From assembly GCA_024280115.1 (NCBI GenBank), contig JAJRQT010000054.1, positions 1 to 42,502 of the forward strand: a stretch of 42,502 nt of DNA. Reading direction: 5' to 3'. The notes under the pieces were generated by a model. That model saw only the letters and a list, made by a program, of their open reading frames with translations. It was not told the DNA's origin and did no database searches. Position 1 is the first letter of the stretch; each line of letters begins with the position of its first letter. A program made the position numbers and the translations under genes. Below, piece by piece: positions 34,353 through 42,502 of the stretch. Source of the DNA: Bacteroidota bacterium. Lineage in GTDB: Bacteria > Bacteroidota > Bacteroidia > Cytophagales > Cyclobacteriaceae.

Positions 34353-36529
34353 GTCGCTGTGATGGTTTTGTTTTTATAGTTGGTCAAAACCTTGTTTATG
34401 GTGTAATCCTTTATTTCTATATTGAATTCGATTTTTTTTGAATATAAATGAGACCTTTTCAAGGTGGTTCTCGATTTCAGCACTATACTTTCTTCTCCGA
34501 TATTATTACCGGTTTCAGCATATTTTAGCAAAAATTGTGCTTTCATAAATGGAGAAATTGGAGCGATGAAATCGTGCAGCTTTCTGGCAGGCGAACTGGT
34601 ATAAAGGTGCAAAGGTATTTCATCCGTCAGTGTAAGTTCTTTCTGTACACTGAGCATGACCCTGAACGCAGCAAGAAAAAACAGGTAAAGCAATGATTTT
34701 TTGTCACCCTTAAACTGTGTAAAATAAAATAGCGAACCATCATTGATAAAGTAAGCGATGGATTTTGTTTTAGCACATTCCAGGTAACTGTTATTGTAAA
34801 AATCCGCCTTTACTTCCCAGGATTCCTCCCAGTTTTTTTCTCCATCTGTAACAGCAAATTTCAGGATTTTCCCTGGCAGTAAATGAAAAGCCCAATAGAG
34901 TGACTGGTTTACATCGATATTTTTAACCAGGTCACCCTGAGCAGGATATCCAAAAAACTCATAATTTACCTTACCATCTAGATTGGTCACAAAATGGCTT
35001 AGCGGATAATTGAGTGTTTTTGACCCTATAGAGGGTGTAGTCTGAATTTGAAAATGCACATGAGGCTCCGGTGATCTTCCTGAATTACCGCATTGAGCAA
35101 GCGAATCTCCTTTTTTAACCAAGTCTCCTTTTTTAACTTTAATTGTACCTTTTTTGATGTGGCTAATTTGTGAATACAATTGGTAACCATGTTTTATAAC
35201 AATACTGTTGCCCCAATTCTGATTTAAATTCGAATCTCCGACTATATTGTCTTCTACATCATCTACAATTTGTTCTATTTCTCCATCGGCAGGGGCTATG
35301 ATCGGCTTGTCGAAACAATAATAATCTTCCAGCATTTTACCCTCGGATTTAAATTGCTTTCCATGTTGATCGACGAGTACAAAATCCCAGGCATCCTTCC
35401 ATTCTCCACGATGGGTATGAACTCCATTGTGACCCTGGCTGATATACCAGTTTCCAAATACAGGTAATGATATGGAAATTGGTCTAAAATTCCTGAACCG
35501 GTCTTTACCACTCAGGTTATGATAGAGGTTTTTTTCCGGAGAATGATGCTGTACTGCTACCTCTTTTGGCCCGGAAGGTTTCTGTCTTAATTTTAATGCA
35601 TATAGAAACGTAATGACCACGATATTAAATGGCAATGAATATATACTTAGCTGAAGGTTGGTGAAAATACTTCTAAGCGATGAGGTCAGAATCAGCAGGG
35701 CAGGAACCAGCAAAATTGTCCAAAGGATCGAGCTTCTTGAAGGCACTAGGAAATAACCACCCAAGGCAATACCGCTTAGAATAAAATTGAACCCAATGTA
35801 ATTGTAGCTGAGCGAATTGATATCAGCGCCGAGTATCTGATAAAAATAATAGGCAGTAGCAAAGCTGATAAATGAAAGCAGAAAAGCAATCCGGGAATAT
35901 ATCAATAATCCTATTGCAACCAGAATTCCAGACAAAATATTGTACTGAAACAGAATTGCACCAAGAGAATTAAAATAAATTCTGATCATCTCAGGCATAG
36001 AGTCTTGTTTCAGAAATTGATATATTCCAACGAGAAAACCACTGCCGGTAGCATATAATTCATTTAAAGTATAAACTCCATGCTCGCTAATCTCGAGGCT
36101 CGTGAAATTTCTGGAAGAGAGCGTCAAAGCCCACAAGGCTAACAGAAATGGAATACTCAAATATGGCAGGTTGTATTTATAGAGTATTCCTGAGACCAGC
36201 ACTGTAAATAAAAAAGACAAAAGAGCGCCTACTGACAACAGAATGAAAAATTCCGGATTTGGGGCATAATAAAATCCCAACCCCAAACCAACCAGCAGGC
36301 TGTTAAATCCATAATTTCCGGATCTTATGGCCTCATGGTCATATCCAAGAACCCACGCAAATAAATTAGAAATGATAATCGATAATAATCCACTGAACCC
36401 CATGACGGGATCAAAAAAAGTAACGATCAATAAGAATGCCGCAAAGGTTTTATTTCTCGCGAAAAAGACCTGCGAATAACTATAAAGTATCCCTTCAGTA
36501 AATGATATTATCGATTCTTTATTTCTCAT
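34340..36529 (-). CDS. Urea transporter fused to an M23-type peptidase domain
   Basis: A 729-residue inner-membrane protein. Residues 1-325 contain about ten hydrophobic segments and match the urea transporter family (PF03253): Q-V-F-F-A-R-N-K-T-F-A near the start, I-R-S-G-N-Y-G-F-N-S-L-L-V-G, and a repeated half with L-S-Y-N-Y-I-G-F-N-F-I-L-S-G. Residues 365-520 resemble an M23/LytM metallopeptidase: H-T-H-R-G-E-W-K-D-A-W-D-F (His371/373, Asp382), I-I-A-P-A-D-G-E-I and E-P-H-V-H-F-Q (His490, His492). The zinc ligands look complete, so activity is possible. A further 200-residue beta-type tail has no recognised domain. The fusion couples a small-molecule channel to a cell-wall hydrolase-like domain. 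The gene lies 25 bases after the decarboxylase. Confidence 0.85.
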   Translation of the reverse strand: MRNKESIISFTEGILYSYSQVFFARNKTFAAFLLIVTFFDPVMGFSGLLSIIISNLFAWVLGYDHEAIRSGNYGFNSLLVGLGLGFYYAPNPEFFILLSVGALLSFLFTVLVSGILYKYNLPYLSIPFLLALWALTLSSRNFTSLEISEHGVYTLNELYATGSGFLVGIYQFLKQDSMPEMIRIYFNSLGAILFQYNILSGILVAIGLLIYSRIAFLLSFISFATAYYFYQILGADINSLSYNYIGFNFILSGIALGGYFLVPSRSSILWTILLVPALLILTSSLRSIFTNLQLSIYSLPFNIVVITFLYALKLRQKPSGPKEVAVQHHSPEKNLYHNLSGKDRFRNFRPISISLPVFGNWYISQGHNGVHTHRGEWKDAWDFVLVDQHGKQFKSEGKMLEDYYCFDKPIIAPADGEIEQIVDDVEDNIVGDSNLNQNWGNSIVIKHGYQLYSQISHIKKGTIKVKKGDLVKKGDSLAQCGNSGRSPEPHVHFQIQTTPSIGSKTLNYPLSHFVTNLDGKVNYEFFGYPAQGDLVKNIDVNQSLYWAFHLLPGKILKFAVTDGEKNWEESWEVKADFYNNSYLECAKTKSIAYFINDGSLFYFTQFKGDKKSLLYLFFLAAFRVMLSVQKELTLTDEIPLHLYTSSPARKLHDFIAPISPFMKAQFLLKYAETGNNIGEESIVLKSRTTLKRSHLYSKKIEFNIEIKDYTINKVLTNYKNKTITATCIK

Positions 36530-36554
36530 TAGTTGGCTTTTGGTTTTTCATTTA

Positions 36555-37916
36555 TTATGATAAATCAAAAGTCTTTAAATGCCCCGGAACCTTTTCCATA
36601 CTGTTGATGTATTCAACATGCTCACTTTCCCTGATCACATGAACGTTTTTGTCCTCGTCAATCAATACAATATTCGGGCGGAGCGTGATAAATTGCATCC
36701 ATTGGGTCATGTTATATGCACCCACATTATGAACCACCACATGATCTCCTTTTTTCAGAGAGGGTAGTTGAATACTTTCCCTGATCACATCAATGTTCAT
36801 ACAGAGTGGACCGAACAATTCCATGTCTTCACGGTAATCAGAAAAATCCTGAGCAGGTGTCACTTTGTGATTATACCAGAATGAAGTAAACAATATATTT
36901 ACACCCACATCCAGAATCGTTGCCCTCTTGCCTGAATTCAGTCTTTTATTTGCGATCACAGTACCCAACAAAAATCCAGCATGATCTATCAGGGCTCTGC
37001 CTGTCTCCAAAATCAGCAAGGGGAGCTCCTGGGGATTTAGCGGACTGTTGAGCAACGCCGTGGCTATGGCTTCACTATACTCTTCTAAAGGCGGAACCAT
37101 GTCTGTTCCGGGGAGATAAGCACCTTTGAGATTATTTTGTGAAGGAAAACCACCGCCTAAATCGATGTATTCAATCTTCTTATTAAATTTTTGTTTGATA
37201 CGAATAGCAAGCTCTGAAAGCTTTGTTGCGGCAACTTTATAAGCATTCGGGCTGAGCATAAAAGTACCGATATGGGTATGTAATCCTACCAGGTTCAAGG
37301 TACCTACTGCCATTATTTTATTGATGGCATCCCATGCCTGGCCATTTTCATAATTCAGTCCAAAGCGATCCCACATAGGATAAACCCCTGTGTCCATATT
37401 TACCCGTATAGCTACTTTCGGAGTTCGTTCGGAATTTCGAGCCAATTCAATAAGTGTGTAGAGCTCATCGAGGTGATCGATATGGATCAGTGAGCCATTT
37501 TTTACGGCGAGTTTAAGGTCATCAATGCTTTTATCAGGGCCGTTGAAAATGATCTTTTCTCCGGGGACACCATTTAATAGTGCTTTGTTGTATTCATAAC
37601 CGGAAACCACTTCAGCCCAGCTACCTTCCTGATGAAATATATTACAAACTGCATTCAGATAATTGGTTTTGTAAGACCATGCAAATTGAACCTTTGGATA
37701 TCGTACGGTAAAAGAAGTGTGCAAATCCCGGTATTTATTTCTTATTTTATCTTCCGACAAAACAAAAAGTGGCGAACCGTATTTTTCGATCAATTCTTTT
37801 ACCGGAATTCCATCAATGTCACGCATAGGATGGTTTTCGGTACTCATCCCAAATTTATTCATTAACCCGGTATTGAGCTTCTGTATAACCGGTCGTTCAT
37901 ATTTTAATTTTTCCAT
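36555..37916 (-). CDS. Fold-III PLP-dependent amino-acid decarboxylase (LysA-like)
   Basis: A 453-residue cytoplasmic decarboxylase of the alanine-racemase fold, as in diaminopimelate and ornithine decarboxylases. Lys83 in W-S-Y-K-T-N-Y is the PLP lysine. H-T-H-I-G-T-F, D-L-G-G-G-F-P and L-E-T-G-R-A-L-I form the phosphate and pyridine pocket, and Cys372 in F-G-P-L-C-M-N is the catalytic cysteine from the partner subunit. The N-terminus is about 35 residues longer than in DapDC. Substrate cannot be told: it may be diaminopimelate, ornithine, arginine or a modified or peptide-linked amino acid. The gene follows the ATP-grasp gene by five bases, so the two enzymes probably act in sequence. Confidence 0.85.
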   Translation of the reverse strand: MEKLKYERPVIQKLNTGLMNKFGMSTENHPMRDIDGIPVKELIEKYGSPLFVLSEDKIRNKYRDLHTSFTVRYPKVQFAWSYKTNYLNAVCNIFHQEGSWAEVVSGYEYNKALLNGVPGEKIIFNGPDKSIDDLKLAVKNGSLIHIDHLDELYTLIELARNSERTPKVAIRVNMDTGVYPMWDRFGLNYENGQAWDAINKIMAVGTLNLVGLHTHIGTFMLSPNAYKVAATKLSELAIRIKQKFNKKIEYIDLGGGFPSQNNLKGAYLPGTDMVPPLEEYSEAIATALLNSPLNPQELPLLILETGRALIDHAGFLLGTVIANKRLNSGKRATILDVGVNILFTSFWYNHKVTPAQDFSDYREDMELFGPLCMNIDVIRESIQLPSLKKGDHVVVHNVGAYNMTQWMQFITLRPNIVLIDEDKNVHVIRESEHVEYINSMEKVPGHLKTFDLS

Positions 37917-37921
37917 TTTAA

Positions 37922-39007
37922 TTATTTTTTCTGTTGGATTTTTAGAGGGGTTTCTTCACGAGATAATACGCCCTGTGTAGAAAATTTTTGAAATTCTGTG
38001 ATGTCTGTGATCAATTCCCATGCATATCTCACAAACATTTTGCCTGAAATATACTTGTCATATGGTGTTACAGGGAGGTTCATGCCAAGTTTGATAGCTG
38101 CTGCAGGAAGATTTTGTTCTGCGGCTACCGTTAAATAAATCCATGCCGGAAACCGGGGATTTACTTCCAAAAGCATTAGTTTGTTATCTTCTGATCGCAT
38201 AAATTCCAATTCAAATCCGCCACGCCATTTTGTAACCTCAGCAAATTTCCTGGAAATTTCGATCAATGAAGTGTCTTCCAATACCACACCAGACCATCCT
38301 TTGCCGCTGTCTGTAATAAATAGTTTTCTCATTGGAATAGCTCCGATGAGATTTCCTTTACCATCTCCAAGCCCGGCGATATCAATTTCTGTTCCCTGCA
38401 CCATTTCCTGTATTATTACAGGGAGACCCCATTTCGCGCTAAGCTTATTGAAATATGCTACAATCTGACCATGATTAACCACTTTATATGCCTCATAGAA
38501 AGAGCCTTTAACAAATACCGGATATTCAAATTCATCTTCCAGTTTTTCTATTTCATCTATCGAATTTATGTACCATGTTTTTGGTGTTGACAGATCATTC
38601 TTCTCACAAAATTCGAAAAGATGCATTTTATCAATGGTTGTAATCATGTCGGCATCCGGTAACAGCGTTTGAATGCCGTGCTGTCTAAGTGTTGGCGCGA
38701 TCTTTATGAAATTTCTAAGTTCTGCGTCAAAGTTTGGTATAATAAAATCTAATTTTTCTACAGAGTGAATGTATAGCAGCCTGTTTAGGAGTTGATCGCT
38801 CCCGGCAGAAGGGTAGGGTACCTGATAACTGATATCCACAAGGTCGTGCATATATACGCCCGGCTCCATAGTCTCATAAGACACCCCGACAATTTTTAGA
38901 TCAAAATCCTCACAGGCCCGTAAAGAGCGGATAACTCCAACGCCTGGTCCGGGATTATCTATCGCATTTAGAGCTGTTACAGCTATGGTTAATTCCTGTT
39001 TACTCAT
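37922..39007 (-). CDS. ATP-grasp ligase
   Basis: A 361-residue cytoplasmic ATP-grasp enzyme of the carbamoyl-phosphate-synthase-like group, which joins a carboxylate to an amine or other nucleophile via an acyl phosphate. The pre-ATP-grasp domain (1-110) has N-P-G-P-G-V-G-V and I-I-P-N-F-D-A-E. The ATP-grasp domain reads D-K-M-H-L-F-E-F-C-E-K, P-V-F-V-K-G-S-F-Y-E-A, I-I-Q-E-M-V-Q-G-T-E and the Mg-binding L-L-L-E-V-N-P-R-F-P. The first codons overlap the PqqD-like gene by eight bases, so the two are translated together. Similar enzymes add amino acids to peptides or carriers. The substrate is unknown. Confidence 0.85.
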   Translation of the reverse strand: MSKQELTIAVTALNAIDNPGPGVGVIRSLRACEDFDLKIVGVSYETMEPGVYMHDLVDISYQVPYPSAGSDQLLNRLLYIHSVEKLDFIIPNFDAELRNFIKIAPTLRQHGIQTLLPDADMITTIDKMHLFEFCEKNDLSTPKTWYINSIDEIEKLEDEFEYPVFVKGSFYEAYKVVNHGQIVAYFNKLSAKWGLPVIIQEMVQGTEIDIAGLGDGKGNLIGAIPMRKLFITDSGKGWSGVVLEDTSLIEISRKFAEVTKWRGGFELEFMRSEDNKLMLLEVNPRFPAWIYLTVAAEQNLPAAAIKLGMNLPVTPYDKYISGKMFVRYAWELITDITEFQKFSTQGVLSREETPLKIQQKK

Positions 39008-39248
39008 CGACTTCTACAAGGTTAAGTTGACGCAGGTGCGCCAAAAAATCATACAAATCCCCATCCAGTCTTTCGGGAGTCACATCGTATTTATCGCTTA
39101 TTTTAATTTTCATTTCTTCCTCCGGCAGATTAGATTTTATCATTTCCAATATTTCTGCAGCTATTGGATTTACAGAAAATGAATCTCCTGTTGATCCATT
39201 AAATAATACACCAGATTCACTAACAGCAATGTGTTTCTTGATATTCAT
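39000..39248 (-). CDS. PqqD-like protein (RiPP recognition element-type)
   Basis: An 82-residue protein that fits the PqqD fold (PF05402), a small winged helix used in peptide natural-product pathways to bind a precursor leader. It shows an N-terminal beta part with G-V-L-F-N-G-S-T-G-D-S-F-S-V-N, then I-A-A-E-I-L-E-M-I, then V-T-P-E-R-L-D-G-D-L-Y-D-F-L and L-R-Q-L-N-L-V, as in PqqD-family proteins. It is the first gene of the operon and overlaps the ATP-grasp gene by eight bases. No radical SAM PqqE-type gene is adjacent, and no candidate precursor peptide was found in the 366 bases upstream. It may guide the ATP-grasp enzyme. Confidence 0.8.
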   Translation of the reverse strand: MNIKKHIAVSESGVLFNGSTGDSFSVNPIAAEILEMIKSNLPEEEMKIKISDKYDVTPERLDGDLYDFLAHLRQLNLVEVDE

Positions 39249-39353
39249 TTCTTTAAAAATTTATATTTAAAACGTAAAATTCATTCAATAATAAAAATCT
39301 ATTTGTGATAAAATGCACTTTCAAATGACTTATAAGGAAGTTTTAAACTAAGG

Positions 39354-39390
39354 GGTTAAAAAACTCAACAGATGGTTAAAAAAACTCAAC
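39354..39390. promoter_or_regulatory. Direct repeat upstream of the PqqD operon
   Basis: GGTTAAAAAACTCAAC (39354-39369) is followed by GGTTAAAAAAACTCAAC (39374-39390), with the shared ACTCAAC separated by 21 bases, two helical turns. It lies about 105 bases upstream of the PqqD-like start codon, in a 366-base gap shared with the divergent Gfo/Idh/MocA gene. Two near-identical boxes on one face of the helix are typical of a dimeric regulator such as a LytTR response regulator, but the regulator is not in the window. The rest of the gap (39249-39614) is AT-rich and has no gene. Confidence 0.45.
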
Positions 39391-39614
39391 TAAAAAATGT
39401 AAAAATAAAACAACAATTATGAGTCTTAGACAATTTTTTATATCGCTGGTTTAATAGATCTGAAATTTTTTCAAGAAAAACATATTTTCCTAAGCTAAAA
39501 GTTCAATATAATTGATTAAAAAAAAGTATGTTAATCAGATGATTACTAATTTCACGAAATCAAAAACTATTTTTTTTGCATAAAACATTATTGTATAAAT
39601 CTAACGTAACGGGC

Positions 39615-40958
39615 ATGAGTACTGACAGAAGAAATTTTTTAAAGAAATCCATAGCGGGAGTTACCGGCATATCTATCGGGGGAAGCGCCTTAGCCTCTTC
39701 AGCTAAAAACTATTCAAGGATCCTTGGAGCTAATGACAGAATAAATGTAGCCATCATTGGTCTAGGCCGAAGGCTGGGAGCATACCTTGAACCAATCTCC
39801 AGGAAAGAGAGCAACGTGGAGTTGCTTTATCTTTGTGACGTGATGAAAAGCCAAAGGGAAGAAGCGGCAGATCGTTTTGCGGAGGTGATTAAAAATAAAC
39901 CTGTATTAGAAAATGATATCCGAAAAGTTCTTGAAGACAGCAAAGTAGATGCTATTTTCAACGCCACTCCTGATCACTGGCATACACCTGGCGCATGCAT
40001 GGCCATGGAAGCGGGAAAACATGTATACCTTGAAAAACCTTGTAGTCACAATCCCAGGGAAGGTGAAATTGTTGTAGCATTTCAGCAAAAGTATAACAAG
40101 GTTGTTCAGATGGGGAACCAACAGAGATCTGCACCGGAATCAATCGAGATAATTAAGGATATCCATAATGGGGTAATTGGGAACGCATATAAAGCTGTGG
40201 CATTTTATACCAATGGCAGGGGAGAGGTACCTGTTCCGAAAAAGCAGGCTCCTCCGGAAGGATTGGATTGGGACCTGTTCCAGGGACCATCTCCAAGGAA
40301 GGATTATGAAGATGATACATGGAACTACAACTGGCACTGGTATGGATGGGATTTTGGAACTGCAGAAATGGGCAATAATGCCACACATGAGTTAGATGTT
40401 GCCCGCTGGGCCCTGGATGTCAAATACCCTTTGCATATTGATGTTTTTTCCGGAAAGTTTCAATATATAAATGATGGATGGAGCATGTACGATACCATGG
40501 AGGCCGTATTCCATTTCTCGAATAATCGTATTATTAAATGGGAAGGTCAGAGTAGAAATAAATATGACACTTTCGGTGGTGGAAGAGGAACCATAATATA
40601 TGGGTCAGAAGGATCGGTGTTTGTAAACCGTGGAGGATATCGATTATATGATATCAAAGGGAAATTAGTTAAGGACAGCAAGTCAGCAAGCAATGAGGCC
40701 GGAACCGCACTTGGCGGTGGTGGTGATATGACCACCAGGCATGCGGTTAACTTTTTTGAAACCATTAGAGGAAAAGAGAAACTGAATTCTCCAATTGAGC
40801 AGGGAGTAGTAAGTCAATTGTTGACGCACTATGCAAATATTTCTTCCAGAACCGGAAAATCATTTGACATCGATGAGAAATCAGGACGGATATTTGACAG
40901 GGAAGCTATGAAACTGTGGGGCCGTGAATACGAGCCTGGATGGGAACCGAAATTGTAA
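39615..40958 (+). CDS. Gfo/Idh/MocA family oxidoreductase, Tat-exported
   Basis: A 447-residue NAD(P)-dependent sugar dehydrogenase-like protein. I start at the ATG at 39615 because it opens M-S-T-D-R-R-N-F-L-K-K, a twin-arginine signal followed by a hydrophobic stretch (A-G-V-T-G-I-S-I-G-G); a TTG at 39576 is unlikely. The Rossmann motif is I-I-G-L-G-R-R-L-G, and the family E-K-P motif is at 140-142. D-H-W-H-T-P and G-N-Q-Q-R-S are also typical of exported members. The C-terminal domain (about 160-447) is the oxidoreductase alpha/beta domain. Export implies a tightly bound cofactor, as in glucose-fructose oxidoreductase. It could oxidise C3 of sugars, feeding DUF1080-type hydrolases such as the one at 2896-3558. 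Confidence 0.92.
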   Translation: MSTDRRNFLKKSIAGVTGISIGGSALASSAKNYSRILGANDRINVAIIGLGRRLGAYLEPISRKESNVELLYLCDVMKSQREEAADRFAEVIKNKPVLENDIRKVLEDSKVDAIFNATPDHWHTPGACMAMEAGKHVYLEKPCSHNPREGEIVVAFQQKYNKVVQMGNQQRSAPESIEIIKDIHNGVIGNAYKAVAFYTNGRGEVPVPKKQAPPEGLDWDLFQGPSPRKDYEDDTWNYNWHWYGWDFGTAEMGNNATHELDVARWALDVKYPLHIDVFSGKFQYINDGWSMYDTMEAVFHFSNNRIIKWEGQSRNKYDTFGGGRGTIIYGSEGSVFVNRGGYRLYDIKGKLVKDSKSASNEAGTALGGGGDMTTRHAVNFFETIRGKEKLNSPIEQGVVSQLLTHYANISSRTGKSFDIDEKSGRIFDREAMKLWGREYEPGWEPKL

Positions 40959-41054
40959 TCATTTATGTCACCAATTGGGAATGAGAGAATCTGTCTGACG
41001 AGTAGCCAGGAATTCCTAACTTTCAGGCGGGGGTTTAATGTGATATTTCATTTT

Positions 41055-41157
41055 GAATAATGAACATTTGAACAACGAATGAAGAATATTGAAGTGGACA
41101 AGGTGGATATTCACTGAGTTTTCAGTTCAAAAGTCACAATTCAAATGTTCGTTATTC
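41055..41157. repeat. Inverted repeat of about 100 bases
   Basis: GAATAATGAACATTTGAA (41055-41072) and TTCAAATGTTCGTTATTC (41140-41157) are reverse complements with one mismatch, 67 bases apart. The enclosed sequence holds further similar short words (for example ACGAATGAAGAATATTGAAG), as in dispersed repeats of this phylum. It lies in the 311-base gap between convergent genes and could be a small mobile or REP-like element. No gene was found in 40959-41269. Confidence 0.5.
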
Positions 41158-41218
41158 GATAATCAGTTTTAAAGCCGTCATCTGAGGACAAACTTTAGAC
41201 CTATACAACTTCAAGCTG

Positions 41219-41261
41219 GTGGTAGTTTTATTCTATAGTATTTTTATTCATAAACTACCAC
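41219..41261. terminator. Hairpin between convergent genes
   Basis: GTGGTAGTTT (41219-41228) pairs perfectly with AAACTACCAC (41252-41261) around a 23-base AT-rich loop. It sits nine bases beyond the stop of the radical SAM gene and downstream of the Gfo/Idh/MocA gene, in the right place to terminate both. Neither side has a strong T-tract, so it is a moderate call. Confidence 0.4.
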
Positions 41262-41269
41262 AGTTTTAA

Positions 41270-42502
41270 TCACAAACTCATACTCTTTTGCTTCTGAGTC
41301 ATTTCATGTTTTTTCAAATATGCTTTATGATCATGATATATCGCGCCTTCAGGTAACCATTCCGACATATGGCCAAGGTCTTTTTTAATAATATCAAGAT
41401 AAAACTGTGGTAATTGAGTCGTGTTTCCTTCAAAATAATCTCGGAATGAAGGATCATTTATTAGGTGATTACGGATCTTTTTGAAAAACTTGATTCTTCC
41501 GGATCCTTCATGCGAAATAGCTCTTACAAAGTTCAGCCATTTCGGGATACCTCTCGAATTAGCCCTTACTCTCCTGTAAATGGCTTTCCATGAAAAGGTG
41601 TATTCTGTTATATCAATGAGATGATCATAGAATGTTACCCAATCATAATTCTTGGGTTTCACATTCATAGCCAGATGATTGTTGAGGAAATGAAAAGGAA
41701 ATGGGAGTACCCGGTTTTCTTCCTGATAAGTTAAATTCAGTGGGGCAGCTTCGCCAAAAGCGGATAATAAGGAATATCCTGGGAATGATCCCGGCGAGAG
41801 ATCCACGAATTTTTTCGTTAATTCAAAAGGATCTGACCCAAAATCACTATCTAATCCGAAAACAAAATTAGTTTGAAGATATGGAATATACCTCATGATC
41901 ATATTTGTGTGCTCAGCTATTTGTTTCACTCTTTCAATTCCCTTTATCCGATTGGCCTTTGATTTATTGCCCATATCGTACCATGATTCTATACCGGGTA
42001 ACAAACCGCCAAAACTATTTTTTTGCATGCGTTTCAGGTTATCTTCCGATAGAACCGCAAGACTGCTTTCTGCTACAAAAGTAATGTCGCCAGGTTTCAC
42101 CGCTGATTCTATTACATCCATAACTTCGTTAAACCTTATCCCGAAATTCGGATCATGCCATCCAACCCACGGCGGTTTTTTTAATGCGGAAATATGACGC
42201 AGATCTTCTTTAATTTGCTCATATTCCATTGTTTGGTATGGAATGACAGAGTCAATACAGAACGCGCAAGTGTAAGGACATCCCATGCTTCCGATCATTG
42301 GGATGATCTTCATAAATGGAGCTTTTTTTAAGTTAGGTTCAATATATTTCCACCTTTCTCTTACTCCCGGAAGGATAGTAGGTTGTTTTGTTGCGGATAT
42401 TTGTAATCCAATTGGTCGATGTTGTTCTGCATCGTTCAGAATATCGATTATAACATCCTTGTCAGTAAATCCGGTTACAAAATCAAAGTATTTAACTGCA
42501 TC
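41270..42502 (-). CDS. Radical SAM protein, N-terminal part beyond the window
   Basis: The minus-strand frame is open from the right edge to 41270 (410 codons visible). The radical SAM cluster motif is C-P-Y-T-C-A-F-C, Cys-x3-Cys-x2-Cys, at 42272-42295. An ATG at 42311-42313 could look like a start, but the frame continues upstream without a stop and encodes a plausible protein (I-L-P-G-V-R-E-R-W-K-Y-I), so the gene begins outside. The pattern of a preceding domain followed by G-S-M-G-C-P-Y-T-C is typical of B12-binding-type radical SAM proteins (MiaB/BchE-like). The C-terminal 150 residues have no recognised domain. The substrate is unknown. It converges with the Gfo/Idh/MocA gene. Confidence 0.85.
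   Translation of the reverse strand, partial: DAVKYFDFVTGFTDKDVIIDILNDAEQHRPIGLQISATKQPTILPGVRERWKYIEPNLKKAPFMKIIPMIGSMGCPYTCAFCIDSVIPYQTMEYEQIKEDLRHISALKKPPWVGWHDPNFGIRFNEVMDVIESAVKPGDITFVAESSLAVLSEDNLKRMQKNSFGGLLPGIESWYDMGNKSKANRIKGIERVKQIAEHTNMIMRYIPYLQTNFVFGLDSDFGSDPFELTKKFVDLSPGSFPGYSLLSAFGEAAPLNLTYQEENRVLPFPFHFLNNHLAMNVKPKNYDWVTFYDHLIDITEYTFSWKAIYRRVRANSRGIPKWLNFVRAISHEGSGRIKFFKKIRNHLINDPSFRDYFEGNTTQLPQFYLDIIKKDLGHMSEWLPEGAIYHDHKAYLKKHEMTQKQKSMSL

Noticed and set aside
39249..39614. Short precursor peptide for the PqqD operon
   Set aside because: The only short frame found just ahead of the PqqD-like gene is five codons; nothing resembling a leader-core peptide is visible.
1..42502. 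CRISPR arrays, tRNA and rRNA genes
   Set aside because: I looked for regularly spaced repeats, cloverleaf patterns and conserved rRNA stretches and saw none.

Overview
The window reads as an AT-rich chromosomal segment from a member of the Bacteroidota, most likely a marine or environmental Cytophagia-type lineage. The basis is a remnant of a type IX secretion (T9SS) sorting domain, Bacteroidota-type promoter elements (TAnnTTTG), many short-linker lipoprotein signals, DUF5916, YaiO-type and DUF1080 proteins, and weak ribosome binding sites. No rRNA, tRNA, CRISPR array or replication origin was recognised, and genus or species cannot be told from the sequence.

Layout. The left edge (1-72) holds the start of a probable IS5-like transposase. 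Positions 334-6343 are minus-strand genes: a molybdopterin oxidoreductase split by one in-frame TAG, a DUF1080 protein, a secreted carbohydrate-binding-type protein, a cyclase-family hydrolase split by one in-frame TGA, and plsC. Positions 6543-13794 are plus-strand: a lamin-tail lipoprotein, a small conserved-looking protein, a DUF5916 outer-membrane protein, a two-gene xanthine-dehydrogenase/IorAB-type molybdenum hydroxylase followed by a strong terminator, and a GRAM-like protein. A decayed T9SS protein (13809-14643) follows. Positions 14772-21666 hold a cupin, a sulfatase, a cysteine-cluster protein with a small secreted partner, a secreted FAD-dependent oxidoreductase and an overlapping gene with an FMN-attachment-like motif. 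Positions 21748-24890 are minus-strand housekeeping genes (fabH, an SRAP protein, a YheT-type hydrolase).

Positions 25824-30520 form a tight four-gene plus-strand operon of exported proteins ending in an 863-residue leucine-rich-repeat (LRR) protein. That protein is built of three W-W-x-x-x-D-x-E-W-capped blocks, and at least three of the four proteins seem to share a common module. Positions 39248-32467 form a minus-strand operon: PqqD-like protein, ATP-grasp ligase, fold-III PLP decarboxylase, urea-transporter/M23-peptidase fusion, TPR plus YaiO-like barrel, and TPR protein. This combines a peptide or amino-acid modification module with envelope and transport parts, and is the best candidate for an undescribed pathway. 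The window ends with a Gfo/Idh/MocA oxidoreductase and a radical SAM protein that runs off the right edge.

The DUF1080 protein, Gfo/Idh/MocA dehydrogenase, sulfatase, FAD oxidoreductase and DUF5916 protein fit a heterotroph that oxidises and cleaves (sulfated) sugars, but they do not form a classic SusCD polysaccharide locus. Three genes carry in-frame stops. Two are otherwise intact, so recent pseudogenisation and sequence error must both be considered.
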